Under the pieces are notes generated by a model. The model saw nothing but the letters and a program-made list of their open reading frames with translations. It was not told the DNA's origin and searched no databases. Shown here piece by piece: positions 23,236 through 35,731 of a DNA stretch of 64,000 bases. The position numbers were made by a program, and so were the translations under genes. Origin of the DNA: Turritopsis dohrnii (Eukaryota; Cnidaria; Hydrozoa; Anthoathecata; Oceaniidae); assembly GCA_027922465.2 (NCBI GenBank), contig BQMF02000063.1, forward strand, positions 682,001 through 746,000. The letters run 5' to 3'. The first letter of the stretch is position 1; each line of letters opens with the position of its first letter.

Positions 23236-25079
23236 AAAACCTTTAAGGAGGATTTCCACTTACGTATTTTGATACACGTAATCAGCACGTATCATTTTGA
23301 GTTCATTGATTGGTTCTCGAGATAATTGTTTATAACTATTTATAATTATTCTTTTGTTTAAAAACGTTTTGATACGCGTATTGAATTGAAAAAGTTGACT
23401 GAAGGGGCACTACACTAAAAAAATTACAAGGTGATTTGAAACAGCTTCAAAAATGCTGAAAGTCGGTTTCTGAATTTTCAAAAAATCATTTTTCGTTCCT
23501 GAGATATTGCCATTTAAAAGACGTCTGAAAAAGAGCCAAGCAGCACGAAATCGTGATAAAAGTTATTAATATGCGAAACTAGCACTATGTCCTTCCACAT
23601 TATCAGCTATCTGGAACTGGAGTAGACTTTAGAGGAAATTCGTGCAACCCGATTGTTTCAAAATTTGACGATCGCCATTCGTACGACGAAAAGTTAAAAT
23701 CACTTCTACTTTTCGTCAAGAGAATATCTTCGACGCGACGATAAAATTGTGTCGACTAGTGAAGATCTGCTTTAAGAATGTCGTGTTCTCCTACATTCCT
23801 AAACGGGACTGTAGATCCGATATGAAAAAATATTTACAATGCAAACAGCGTAAAATAGTGTTCCATAGTGAGGACCAGGCCTTGACTCGCGTTTATTTAT
23901 TGTTTTTAAAATATAATTGAATTAAATCTTACTTTTCATTGTTTAAACTTCCATGCGATTATACCGCTGTTTACATTAAAGTCATAAAAACTCGCTCATT
24001 CAAACGCAAAGTTGTTATCAGACTGACATAAGTCACGTTTCATGGAACACGTATTATGAAATCAAGAGTCAGTGTCTATGACAAGTTCATATATTTTCCT
24101 TATTAAAGCTTTCGGATGACTACAGCCATCATCGGTATAAACGACATATCCAAATGAAAAGTGACATGAATGGTTTGACTTCTACATAAAAACGACATAA
24201 AATTTGTCAATTCCTAAGTAATAATACATCCCGGAGTGCAAGAACTCCCTAGCCGAGTAATTAACTGAATTTATCAAATGAATACCGATGCCGATGATAT
24301 ATTTGCCCCCGCAGCGAGCGAGGAGGCATAGTAGTTTCACGAGATAGGCGAAAGCCAGATTAAACTATTCGTTGTATTGTAAAACTTGCGTCTGCTTATT
24401 CTTAGTATATCGCAGAGGCATTCATAATATTGAAAACTACTCGCTTAATTTTGTTTAAAGCGTACAATGGCCCAGAAGTGTCAAACTGCGCGCACGTCAA
24501 GAAACACTGCGCAAGAAACACTAACTGAGAAGCTACAGGATAGATCTAAATACGCTTTTTTGTATCTTTTAATTTTGAACAGAACAGGAGTTATACTCTT
24601 GTAAACGAAAAAAATGAAAACAAAATAACTGAAAATAACTCTGAAAATAATTTATTTGAGTAAAAACAAAAAAAAGCGTTTTTCACTCTGTCTTGTGATT
24701 ACAAAAGTGTAAAACAAGTCAAACTGAACTCGTTTTGTAAATGGAGCTGCGTTTGTACAACAAGGTTCATTTTCTTTGACTCACTCTAAAATTTAAAATT
24801 TTTAGTTTACCTCAAAATTTTTAACCTTTCAGAGATGTAAATAAGCTTTCCAAAAATGTATCATACTTGATATAAACATATTCTTGTCAAAAAGATTAAT
24901 TAAAAAACAAAAACACGTTTTTTCCCTTACTCACACCTTAAACTTTCTTTACGTTCACGTAAAAAATTATTATGAGCAGAAGGCAGAAGTGATGCCCCTT
25001 AAAGTCATCCAAGTTAGCTTTAGAACTACAAAATAATAAATGATCTGAATTCTGGGTAATCATCTTACCTGTTGGAAAA
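23236..25079. other. Gene-poor interval
   Basis: No supported gene. The phrase ggggcactacactaaaaaaa (23404) resembles the start of other dispersed elements of the window, but I find no matching end. Confidence 0.4.
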
Positions 25080-25323
25080 GAAACACTTAAGGCTGGTTCA
25101 CACTTGCTTTCACTGCACCAGTGATGTACGCATGCGCAGTTGCAACTGTTTTAAGTTCAACACAAGAAAGCTGCAAGCCGTTGACAGTTTTACGAACATG
25201 GATGAAGAAGAGGCTGTGATTTTTCTAAGTTATATACTTTCAAACAAAGTTTTCGAAGAGAAGCTCAATGTAAAGTCCAACAAGAGCCAGATGGCGCAAA
25301 ACGGTAGCAGCAATTGTACTTAA
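25080..25323 (+). pseudogene. Possible PIF/Harbinger-type element fragment
   Basis: ggctggttcacacttgcttt resembles Harbinger-like element ends, with cgcatgcgcagtt nearby. It is followed at 25198 by an ATG and MDEEEAVIFLSYILSNK, like the acidic, hydrophobic start of Harbinger transposases. The frame ends after 42 codons (25323), so only a truncated piece is present. Evidence is pattern memory only. Confidence 0.3.
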
Positions 25324-25529
25324 AGTTATGAAAAGTTACTACAAAGTTCTTTGAGGCTTGTGTTTTTTTATATCTCACTGGTGGAAAACAGGCATAAACG
25401 ATAAATATGTTAAAATGATAAGTTAGTGTAAAAAGGGTCTAATCATAAGCCACCAGAAATTAATTTATTAAAGACAAAAGAATTATACATGCGTGAGCTG
25501 TATATTTTTTTATAAGAATATATTATATT

Positions 25530-25829
25530 TATTTATTTACGAATGTTTACCCAGGATAGCCTCTTCAGTTCCTTAAGGTACTGTTATCAATGAGGGTCCT
25601 GCGAAGGAGGTCCTAGAGCATTTAAAGCCCCCATTTGGGCTACGGAAGCTGTAATGACAGAAACCGCTCAACTAGACAACCATCTTAAACATCATTCCTA
25701 CTCTCTTGCTGAGTGCTAAGCAGAGAGGAGTGATTCACACTGTTATAGTCGCTGGCATGACTCGGTCGGGGATTGAACCCGCGACCTCCCGAACAGGAAG
25801 CGAGCACTCTACCACAAGGCTACCATTTT
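25530..25829 (-). mobile_element. tRNA-derived SINE, full-length copy
   Basis: On the minus strand the head (25829-25760) has pol III boxes of a tRNA: box A-like TAGCCTTGTGGTAGAGTGC and box B GGGTTCAATCC. The body includes gcccaaatgggggctttaaa and ends in a T-rich (plus strand) tail, (AAATA)n-like on the minus strand. Matches 62849-63167 and the fragment at 6097-6213. The tRNA-like part lacks a proper acceptor partner, so it is a SINE and not a tRNA gene. Confidence 0.85.
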
Positions 25830-25959
25830 TTGTAAGACCATGTGTAGAAAAAAAACACGCGTTTCGAAAGAAAAGGCTGTGTTCCTTCATTAGAATTTAC
25901 ATTGCGTTATTAGCAGAGTCTTGCAGACTCTAAATCGCAGACTAATTGCCATTTCGGCC

Positions 25960-25995
25960 GGAGTAGTAGGAGGAGTAGGAGTAGGAGTAGGAGTC
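25960..25995. repeat. (GGAGTA)n microsatellite
   Basis: gagtaggagtaggagtagga preceded by gagtagtagg; about five units, some shortened. Confidence 0.8.
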
Positions 25996-28900
25996 CACGG
26001 GTGTTTTAATACGGTATTCGCTTTCGCTGCTACCGTAAAAAATGAGATCAGCTTGGTTGGATGAGCAAAATATACAAACACAGAGAAAAATGTGGAATAT
26101 ATCGTTCTTTGATACAGGAAATGGCTATTGGGGAACGAGTCCTATTTCAAGTGAGTAGTGCTTATGGACTTGTCATAGGCACCGACTCTTATGTTGTTCC
26201 ATTTACCAAATAAAATTACATAAAATCCTTCCAAGTCAGTAAATTTCAGACCATCACTTGTTTTGGTGAAAATGTTTATAACAATATTTGAAAGAACAAG
26301 TCAAAAGTTGCTAACTCGATGACCAAACAGGTTTTCAATGTGACCATCACTTGTTTTGGTGAAAACTTAATAACAACCCTAAACGTTCAATTAAATTATA
26401 GTACATATTATTGTTCATACAAATATTTAATGGTGGGGATGGTAAGTATTGGTTTATTGCCGTAGCCAATAAGTTTTGTTACGAATCAAGGTTTATGATC
26501 CTTCTAGAAAGATAAAAAATACCCTCACTGTCTCTCTTATCTTCCACTCCACTTGCACTTTTGCGCCATCATGGCACTATAGATCTTTCCCGAATTTCTG
26601 TTTAAACACCGTGTTATAGCCTAGCCTCTAAGTTTCGCCTCTTTTTCAAACTCTTAATTACTTCTAATTATTCCACTGGGGAACTGAAAGAACGAATAAC
26701 AATAACTTGCTGAAAACATTATGCACTTACAAAAACAATTAAAAATATAGAAACGAGGTGAAACTTGACAACTAAGCAATAACTCGCCTTAAAAATTTTG
26801 TTATTCGAAAATTGCGCATTGTAATTTAAGATATTAATTAAGTATGATAATGGTGGTTTGACTGCGAAAAATGTTGACATTTGTACAGAGTGCTTATGTT
26901 AGTATTAATGACAATAAAAAGACGCATTTTGTCTTTGATTTTCTTTTTTTGGAAATTTCCAAAATCTGTCCGAAATTTTTTTCGCTGTAACAAAAGCATT
27001 TTAAGCTACATGGAACAAAAACAATACTTAAAAATCACCAAAGAAAAGAATAATTAACCAACGGTGAAAATCGAAAAGAAAGAGAAAAAGATCCAAAGAA
27101 GACCTCATGTGAATGTGGTGGAGAAAAGTGTTCAACTTTTTTCCTGGTACTAAAAGAAAATGGAGGCAATCAATCTGAATTCTTCAGCTGCACAATATGT
27201 TCGTTGATGAGCTAATAAAATGGATAAACTATTCATGGCTGAAACGCATTAGGTTATCTCCTTCAGCATTGGGATTTGTGGTGGACTCAAAATTGATACA
27301 TACAGCGTTTTTCAACACTCTGGTAGATTTGGTATCTATGATTATGAATTACCCCAGGAAAAGTTCAACGCTAAACCACTATCAGATAACTCAAAGAAAG
27401 GTTGGGGGAAGTTTATGAGGGAGGTTTATGAGGAGGGAGGTTTATGAGGGAGCAATACAAAAACGCCATCCTTTTAAATAAATAACTTTTTTTTTTACCA
27501 GCAACATTTTAACATAAAATCGTTTTTCATCAAATACTACAATCTTGATAAGTAAAATTCCATTTGAGAGTAGGGCATTCGATGATGATATGTTCAAAGT
27601 GATGTTTAGACTCTTCTTGGATAAGACGAAGAACCATGAAAACATGCAACTATGCAACGTTCTCAAACACAGTTTGCTATTCAAAATTTCAAAATTAAGT
27701 TGCCCAACTGCGTCTGTTATAAAAGTACTTGTTTTATGTCGGACGGACAAATCGATACTTAGGGCTATATAAAAAACAGCACGTTTATGATACAATATCA
27801 AGCAAATGTTTTTCGAAAGTATACTAGAAAGGACTTTACAAAATTCCAAAACATGATTTCTACAAGGATGATAGTCAACAAATATAGAAACAAACAGTTA
27901 TCGTGTCGGACAGACAAAATGCTAATACTTTTGTAACAGACCCAACTTTTTAATTTCTCCAGAGCCATCTGCTTTCATAGTAGTTTGCAATCTAATAATC
28001 CCTAATATTTTTTTTGACTTTCTGATTCATGCAAAGTGTGATCTGATAAGTGTGGTAAAATCTAGAAAAAAACCCAATATTTTAAAGGAAAATTGGAGCA
28101 GATATGGAATGATAGTTGGATTATCATCATTTGCAAAATAGTTCCAAGTTTTCTCATAAATATCTTTTGGCAGCAAACAATACTTATAAAATGTTTTACT
28201 TTGGTTCCCCTCCAACAACTAAACAGCAACTTTGTTTGTTTTCAGATTATAGAAAAATTTCTTTATCGAAAACCAGGGACAGGCGGAAAATATTTCAAAA
28301 TATTCGCATAGGTATAGAGAAACGATTGCCATAAAAGATCGCTAAGCCAGCTAATACTCCGCTTGGTTTAACTCTACTTTCATTGGCATCAACTTGTTCA
28401 ATAAGACAAGCTTTCTTCCTTTCTGGTAATCTGACAGCCATCTTTAAACAGGCTGCAGTCTACAAAATTTATCGAGCTTATTGGAGGAGAAAATGGGATT
28501 AAAACACAACTCGGTGTTGAAAGTGCTCCATAAAGGATGAACAAGCGGAGAGTTAAAGTCGTCCATAAAATAGCTGGTCAAATAACTAACGTAGAGATAA
28601 GCCGCTTCTGGTAGTTATCCAGAAAACTGCAAAAACCAACATTAAAACATCGCGATATAGCTACTGCTGCTCAGATAACTTTAGATGGGAGAATAGGTCA
28701 CGCCGAATTCTCTCAGATTGTAGAGGAAAAAACAAGGGTATTGAGTGAGAAGCAAGAAGTGAGATCCATATCTCAAAAACAAGGTAGGAAGGAAATCGCT
28801 AAAAAAACTCGTCGCCAATTCATTATCCCCGGTGGATATGTTACATAGTGTATGAATCACTTCCGAGTTACATTTTGCGAATTTCTACGCTTCATTAGAT

Positions 28901-30924
28901 TAGAAGCTTTAATAGCCAACTCTTCCTCAGAATCAGCTTTTATTACAAGATCTCTATCTTGAATAAATTTTGAAAGTGCTTTATGTTTTTATAGAGCGAT
29001 GAGTGATTTTTAATGCACATTCTTCCCACTTTGTTTCTGTAGACTTATGAACCTGTTTTTTGTGCATTTTATTCCCCTCATTTCCCTAGTTTTTAATTAG
29101 CGTATCAAGGGTATTTTATATTTTATTCATAATATTATGAAGTTTTAGTTGTAATAAGCGGAAGAACCATGTAAATCGTGGATGCTAAATAAATGGATAT
29201 CATTATTATTATTATTAATGATTGGTAAGTTGATATGAATTTTATTTGCACATTATCAAATATTAATTTACTTTCATAACCACGAGTTTCAATAGTACGT
29301 CCAGGGAAATACGTCTGTCCCTGAAAGACCTCAAGAACCAAGTGACGTTTCTTTATTTCCGCAATAAAATCTTTAATCTTTTTTGTAGATTTGTCAGCAT
29401 TCGGATGACCACGATCTGCTATAAGCCTAAATTTCGACACCTCCCCTATGAATAGATGCAGCAGAGCAAGGAAATACTTTGGTCCCATTTTCACGTGTCT
29501 GTTCCCATATGAAATCCATCGATTCGAGCGATTTTTCGTCACTCTCCAAGTCTTGATATATCGACCATATTCTGTCAGCTCTGCATGTCATGTTTATATT
29601 GATTATAGTGCAGCGTCATCAGAATCATTTGTTGTATTGTTATACAATCGTTTAATATCCTCCAAACCAGCAAAGTTTCTCATTGCTTGTTTTTGAATTG
29701 GAGTAACCAATGGAGATAGTGCTTCTTGTAGTCATGTCTTAATTTGGCCTTAGTCCCATTGCATGATAACAGACTCTGAAATGTCCTTCGATTGTGCAGC
29801 AAGAGCATTGCGAGATGCTACTGACACTAAAACAGCATTATAACAGTTTGAGTGAATTTAGGGTGCCAAAAATGTCGAGTATTTGCCACTTCAAGATGCT
29901 CAGAGAGTGGAAAATATGGGTTTTGATCCTACATCATAATCCGAATTCATTGCATGCTAAGATAGAATGCCATGCCAGCAGTTCTATAAAACAATGCCAT
30001 AAAATATAATAAAACGTCAGAAAATCTTGTTGTTCTTAATGGAAAAACTTGATAATATGAGCAATGTCATCTTCTCCTTCTCCCACAGTGATCAACATCG
30101 CATAAAGATTAATTTGATAAACACTATAAACACTGGAATACCCCGCTGAATCTCAACTACTTTTTAATTCACTATGATGTATCCAAAATTTGAAGCCAGA
30201 AAAACATCGTTTAGATAGAATTGTTTGCCATATCTTACAAATAATATTTATAGCTTCAGTTTGTATCAGTATGTTTGTATGTATGTGGAGACAGTTAAGT
30301 CTGGGCCCAAAAAACTTTCAATATTATTCCAAGAATATGAAAAGTTTTTGAAACAATATTAAAAACAGCCTTTTTGTATCACAATTAGCATAGATTTTTG
30401 GATCCATTATATATAATATTAACCATTCTGAATAACAAACAGACTGCAGAGCAGAATTTTGTTTTAGGGGGCTGACTAATTAGGGCCAAGGATATTTTTC
30501 AAATTTAATTGGACTAAAACTGTACTGTTTTTCCTAATTAAGAAGTTCTGTTATGGTCCCCAAAAATGAGATCTATCGCTGGAATTCATTGAGTTGCATG
30601 AAAAATGATAAGTTTTGTTAATAATGTCAAGTTTCACCAGGCTTTATGTACTTAAAATAAGTGAATCGAATAGTAAAAAAGAACTAGAAATTATGTCAAG
30701 ACAAGAAATGTTATTATTTGCATAAGTCACAAAAGTGAAGAAAACAAAACAATAGTAGAATAGTATGCTAATATGCAAAATTAAAAATTATATACTGTTT
30801 ACGACAAAATTAGGGGTGGGGGGTTATAGCCCCATTAGCCACCCTATTCCGCGGTCTCTGACAAACAATCTGAAATCTGAACTCACTATCCGAAAACAAC
30901 AAAACACTGTTATATGTATCCATG
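25996..30924. other. Gene-poor 5-kb interval with weak relics
   Basis: No supported gene. Two weak coding-like stretches: about 27105-27400 (+), with CECGGEKC then broken frames, and about 28620-28850 (+), about 70 codons with ATAAQITLDGRIGHAEF. Neither is recognised. A (TTA)n run lies at about 29197-29217. The minus frame 29135-29542 has no family pattern I know. Confidence 0.4.
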
Positions 30925-31396
30925 CTTTTTTTTTATAAGAACCAGAAAAATCTGACCTGAGGCTCGCTGTTTCTATTTCTTTAGCCTTTTTCAGCCTGAA
31001 TTGTTCTTATTTTGTTCTTGGCTTTAAGAACACGATTTCATATTTCAGCCTCATTTTGTTCTTATTTATAGAACTTCCAGTAAAATAATCTTTTTAAAAA
31101 CAACTAGTGAAAAGCATGGTTGCTGTTCGGCATTGACCCATTCGCACACATATTACAGGTGAAATAAAAAGGGGAAAAGTGGTAAAAGGTGAAGTGAAGT
31201 GTAAAAAACAATAAACTTCTCAACCATTTACTAATGAAAGAATTCACATCATGAATTGTTCTTTATTTTACAAGAAAATCGAGGCTCAGGCTGTATTATT
31301 AATTTTTGGAACAATAATTTGAGCCTCAGGTTGTTCTTATTTTTGGCCAAATCTGAGGCTCGTGTTCTAAAAAAATTGTTCTTATAAAAAAGTGTG
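30925..31396. repeat. Word-repeat TIR element with GTTCTTA word
   Basis: Left end atgcttttttttttataaga followed by acc; right end ttgttcttataaaaaagtgt followed by gta. Inside, tgttcttattttt and cctgaggct/gaggctcag recur many times in both orientations. May be two adjacent copies (break near 31090-31250). Same terminal design as 1821-2062. Confidence 0.55.
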
Positions 31397-32110
31397 TAAT
31401 ACACAGATAGAAGAAAGATAATTACTACAGATAGATTAGAATAAAAAAGATAGGTAGAATGTGTATAATTATAAGCCAGCAATGCAATGTTCGCTGAAAT
31501 GAACAATGTTGCCCTAGCTCTAAACCTTACCTTCACCCTAAACCTCACCCTAACCACTTAATCCTAGCTACCTTTACCCCCTCAGCTCAATCATAAATAA
31601 CCTTATTATATATATATAGATTTCCAACCTCATCACCCTCACCACATTTTGTTGTGGAACGCAGAAATTGAAATGCTGAAAAAATTGAAACAATGATAAA
31701 TTAGTAGTGTAAGAAATATAATATCAACACTACCATGACATGACCAAGATCCACACACTAATAATGATGAAACGTTTTTGTATAATTTGAACAAATGCTA
31801 ACCAATTAATATTACCCATCTTCTTCATCAATAATGCCCCTACTAACATTTTTGGTTTACAGTCTAATCATCTTACCTTTAATGTCTTATAATCAAACAG
31901 AAATTCATGTTGATTATTTCATTCAAAAAAGGTTGCAAAACAAACATTTTGAGTGACTATCTTTCCTTTCTCAACAAAGTTGCATATCTGAATTAAAATT
32001 ACAGATAAGCTTGTGCTATCTATTCATTTGTAGCTTCAAAAATCTTTTTATCATAATCACATTATGTTTACTTTTGTACTCACCTGGAGGACGTCAGCCA
32101 TTTTGGCTTT
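31397..32110. other. Interval with degenerate telomere-like repeats
   Basis: At about 31518-31557 the plus strand has ctaaaccttaccttcaccct, ccctaaacctcaccctaacc: variants of CCCTAA. No gene is seen in the remainder. Confidence 0.5.
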
Positions 32111-32226
32111 CAAGGGGGGACTGCTTTAAAAAGTCACTGCAATGAAGAGCATTGAAATAGAGCGTACATTATTTCTATAGAAATGCACTCCATTGCATTG
32201 ATTTTCCAACAAATTTGTCCACCGGG
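32111..32226 (+). repeat. 120-bp CCAGTGGG MITE, copy 5 (left end worn)
   Basis: aaaaagtcactgcaatgaag, tatttctatagaaatgcact and acaaatttgtccaccgggt match copies 1-4. The left terminal repeat is degraded. 32227-32787 shows no other feature apart from the sequence leading into the EGLN-like ATG. Confidence 0.75.
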
Positions 32227-32787
32227 TTTCCCATTATCCCCATGGTAAAACCCGGAGGTCAGTCCAAATTTGTGGAGGAGAGTTAAGACATTTAGGGTAG
32301 AAAAAGAAAGCGGCAAGTAACCTAATCGCCACTTAAGACTGAAAAGAAACATCATATGTTGAACTCCAACTTTTTTGACTGACGCCTCTGTCTGAAACCC
32401 ATCATGGGCAAATCTCTATAGTCGGACAATTTCCTATTCCCTCAGGTATCCGTCTTATAAAAGGTTTCACTGTATTCCTATCGTCACTTATCATAATTGA
32501 AAGCAGCCTTATTAATAATCTTCATCAATTGGTCTCCACCGCAGATGAAATCAGCTGACCTCCCGTTTTTTTGAAATTGTCTGAACGTGCTGATTTGCAC
32601 GATAGTTGAGCACACACGTTTTTGTACAAATGTTCTGAACGTGCTTTGTCGCATGACTTTCACATCAAATCTCGATTCGATAAACAGAAGTTTCATTTTA
32701 TTTACGAATTGTTTTTGACACGACATATATGTTGTATTTATACTTAATACTTTCTTTAAGGTGTGGAAAGGCACGCGTTTATACTAA

Positions 32788-33630
32788 ATGGACGTGCGTT
32801 ACGCAAGTGTAATTCGAAAATCTAAATCAGCACTGGACCTTTCGAGGAGAGTTGGAGAAATATCGATTAATATGATTTCAATCCGAAAACAAACGGACCA
32901 GTTCGATGATTTCTCAGTAAATCTTATACTTCAGACCCTGAAGAACATTGGTATTTGTGTTATTGATAACTTTTTGGATGTAGAAACTGCTATGGAAATT
33001 GCTAGTGAAACAACTAGGCTGCGAACAACGAATGATACTTTTACAGATGGTGACCGTCAGGATGTTGGTGGAAACACAGAACAGAAAAACTTTCGAGGGG
33101 ACAAAGTGTATTGGCATTCGCCAAACGATACTTCCATCCTAAGTTATACAGCTTTGAATGGAAAAATTGATAGTCTTATAAAAATTCTCACTCGAAAACT
33201 TCGTGAAAAGCAATGCCCGACTCGAATCACTCACAAGTCACACTGTCAGGTATCATGTTTCCCCACTGGAAGTTTCGGTTACAAAGTGCACACTGACAAC
33301 CCAAATAATAATGGACGATTTTTAACGACGAAATATTTTCCGAATCAAGAATACACGATACTTGACGGGGGAACGCATCGTTTTTTCTTGAAAACAAACT
33401 TATGTATTGTAAACGTACCACCAACATTTAATCGCTTCGTTATCTACTGGTCAGATAAACGTATACTACATCAAGTCACTGCCTGTAACAGCACGGTTTC
33501 TTCGTTAACGTTATGGTATTTCGGTGGATTTAATACAGACAGCAATAATAGGCCTAGAAGTTCGGATCAAAACATTGGAGAAGTTTCAAACAGTTGTGTC
33601 GGTATTAAAAGAAAATCCAATGTAACGTAA
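32788..33630 (+). CDS. EGLN/PHD-like 2-oxoglutarate oxygenase, intronless, altered active site
   Basis: 280 residues in one open frame from ATG 32788. Family features of HIF prolyl hydroxylases: IGICVIDNFL (54-63), FRGDKVYW (102-109), the core Cys/Phe-Pro-x-Gly loop (157-161), HTDNPNNNGR (168-177) and WSDKRILHQV (221-230), then SLTLWYF (239-245). Fe(II) ligands H168, D170 and H228 are all present. EGLN enzymes have an arginine nine residues after the distal His that binds the 2OG carboxylate; here that position is V237. The Tyr of the family's CYPG loop is Phe158. The N-terminal MYND finger of EGLN1 is absent. Lack of introns suggests a retrocopy, but the frame is intact. It may be an inactive or re-specialised sensor homologue. 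Orthology to a particular EGLN is unclear. Confidence 0.85.
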   Translation: MDVRYASVIRKSKSALDLSRRVGEISINMISIRKQTDQFDDFSVNLILQTLKNIGICVIDNFLDVETAMEIASETTRLRTTNDTFTDGDRQDVGGNTEQKNFRGDKVYWHSPNDTSILSYTALNGKIDSLIKILTRKLREKQCPTRITHKSHCQVSCFPTGSFGYKVHTDNPNNNGRFLTTKYFPNQEYTILDGGTHRFFLKTNLCIVNVPPTFNRFVIYWSDKRILHQVTACNSTVSSLTLWYFGGFNTDSNNRPRSSDQNIGEVSNSCVGIKRKSNVT

Positions 33631-34399
33631 TCTTGTTGTATAAAAATTAGTTTTCATAATGTTTCGATCATGTTCCTCATACCCGGTGCACACTTGTTAC
33701 AAGACTTAGAATCCAAATACACTCATGTTGTTAGTCTTAAGCTAACACAACACTGAAATCCCTTTAAACTAAACCAAACACTGTTTTAATGTCCTTCTCA
33801 AAGTTTTGATGGTCGCATACTTGAAGAGTAGTTATTTTGATCCTAATAGTAGTGGTGTATCTATTCCCCTGAATTTTTCAAAATGAGATTGATATTCCAT
33901 TATTCTTGACTGAGCAAAACAACAATAAAACTTCCTGAATCAACCGTGCCTACAATAATCAAAGCAATGCGCATGCCCTGAAATGAAAATCCACTGACAA
34001 TGAAGTTTGAGCAACAAAAATTTGTTTTTATAAAAAATAAATGAACCCATGTAATTTAGATTACAGAAAATTGGGCTTGTACGCGTACGTAAAACTATTT
34101 TTGTCTCTTACTTACACAGTTCATTATTATCTTAATAGAGCCAAAACTTCCGAATGAAAATCGTTAAACGAGAATCAAGTACGTATATGCAAGTTAGAAC
34201 CTAACGAAAATTAGCAAAGAAATTTATTGCCATTGTAACTCCGACTCGGTTCCAGGTCTTTATTATTTCTTGCTGTCAAAGTTATGAATCAACATCTAAA
34301 ACTGTTTTTAAGGTGAATTTGGCATTAAGTTATGTTAAGCAAAAACTGTTCCATTTTCTAAAATTTCGTATCCATTCGCTTCCCTTCCCTCATAAAGGT
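33631..34399. other. EGLN-like 3' flank and inverted repeat fragment
   Basis: No gene. About 34195-34320 is an inverted fragment of the AAGGGGAAC repeat (aatttattgccattgtaact, cggttccaggtctttattat). Confidence 0.45.
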
Positions 34400-34474
34400 T
34401 TGTCAGCAAAAAATAATAGAGATCTAGGAATGAACTGGAGTAACTATGGCAACAATTAGTTTTGCTGAACTGAT

Positions 34475-35690
34475 AACTAAAGTCTGTTTAAAAATAGTGT
34501 GACAAGATTTGCTTGTCATTTGCTCAATACTGAACCAATTTTAACAAATTTGGTATCGTTGGATAGAAATTAAAAAGCATAATATTCTACAAAAATAAAA
34601 AAAAAGAAAAAAAGAAAAAGAAAATGAAGAAAACAGAAGATAAAAAAACAAACTTTTTATACAAAAGTCACGTATATTTGATTTTTATATCATTGGAAAC
34701 CTTATTCTTTGATGATTTCAAAAATATATATATTTAATGGAAAATTTTCATTAGTTGTTGGAATATTGCAGCAAAGATGCTATTACTTGGAACATTTTAG
34801 ACTTTTCAACCATTTGCAATTTTTAAAAAACCGGGGGTTACTTTATAAATAATTTTATAGTGAATTTAGTTATACATTATTCAAAACCATTACATTTGAT
34901 GTGAAAATAATGCTGAACTTATTGCAGTGTCCCAGCGGAACCAAACTTTGAGCCAAAACTTGATTTGATAAAATGGAATAGACAAAAAACCACTCAAACA
35001 GTGTTTTCAAGCATGAAACTATAACGCTTAAAACGTTGTAGAAGTTTAAAGCATAGTTACATTATCATAAAACCTGTTTGTAGAAACATATTTCATGTCA
35101 GTTATAGATTCTTAGAAAAGAATTTCAGGCTCAACTGTTGCTTAGATTTTGCTTATAAAAGTGCTGTTTATTAAAAAAAGCGTGTATGTTTAAAATGTAT
35201 GAAAATGTAATGTAATGTTGTTACGGTGTAATCTAGACTTTGATTGATGTGATTTGTTTATTACTTTCACACCATACAAAATGTGTTAATGTTCTTGCTT
35301 AAGTACAAGTATAATTACTGTGTTTTCAGATATTTCCCCCGTCTTTCAAAAATCAACAAAACTGCCAAAATTTCAATATACCCTCTAATGTATCATAATA
35401 AACAAAAACTAATAAACATTTTCCGTTAAATATATATATTTTTGAAATCGCCAAAGAGTAAGGTTTCCAATGATATAAAAATCAAATGCATATGACTTTT
35501 GTATAAAAAGTTTGTTTTTTTCATCTTCTGTTTTCTTCATTTTCTTTTTTTGTTTTTTTTTATTTTTGTAGAATATTATGCTTTTTAATTTCTATCCAGC
35601 GATACCAAATTTGTTAAAATTGGTTCAGTATTGAGCAAATGACAAGCAAATCTTAAAAGTGTGCACACTATTTTTAAACAGACTTTAGTT
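34475..35690. mobile_element. 1.2-kb element with ~275-bp terminal inverted repeats
   Basis: The left arm 34475-34752 begins AACTAAAGTCTGTTTAAAAA. The right arm, about 35411-35690, is its near-perfect inverse and ends TTTTTAAACAGACTTTAGTT. The arms include gacaagatttgcttgtcatt, a polypurine stretch (aagaaaaagaaaatgaagaa) and tttatatcattggaaacctt. The 660-bp centre has no ORF. Foldback-type, non-autonomous. Confidence 0.75.
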
Positions 35691-35731
35691 GTTTACCGCT
35701 CTACAACAAAAATTCTAGCAGATCACTAAAC

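Noticed and set aside
25760..25829. tRNA gene on the minus strand
   Set aside because: Boxes A and B are present but the sequence continues as a SINE body found elsewhere; no closed acceptor stem.
27105..27400. Zinc-ribbon-like CECGGEKC stretch
   Set aside because: Broken frames and no following transposase motif; could be chance.
28620..28970. Possible retroelement fragment (ATAAQITLDGRIGHAEF on plus, SEEELAIKAS on minus)
   Set aside because: Too short and no second motif in order; not assignable to any family.
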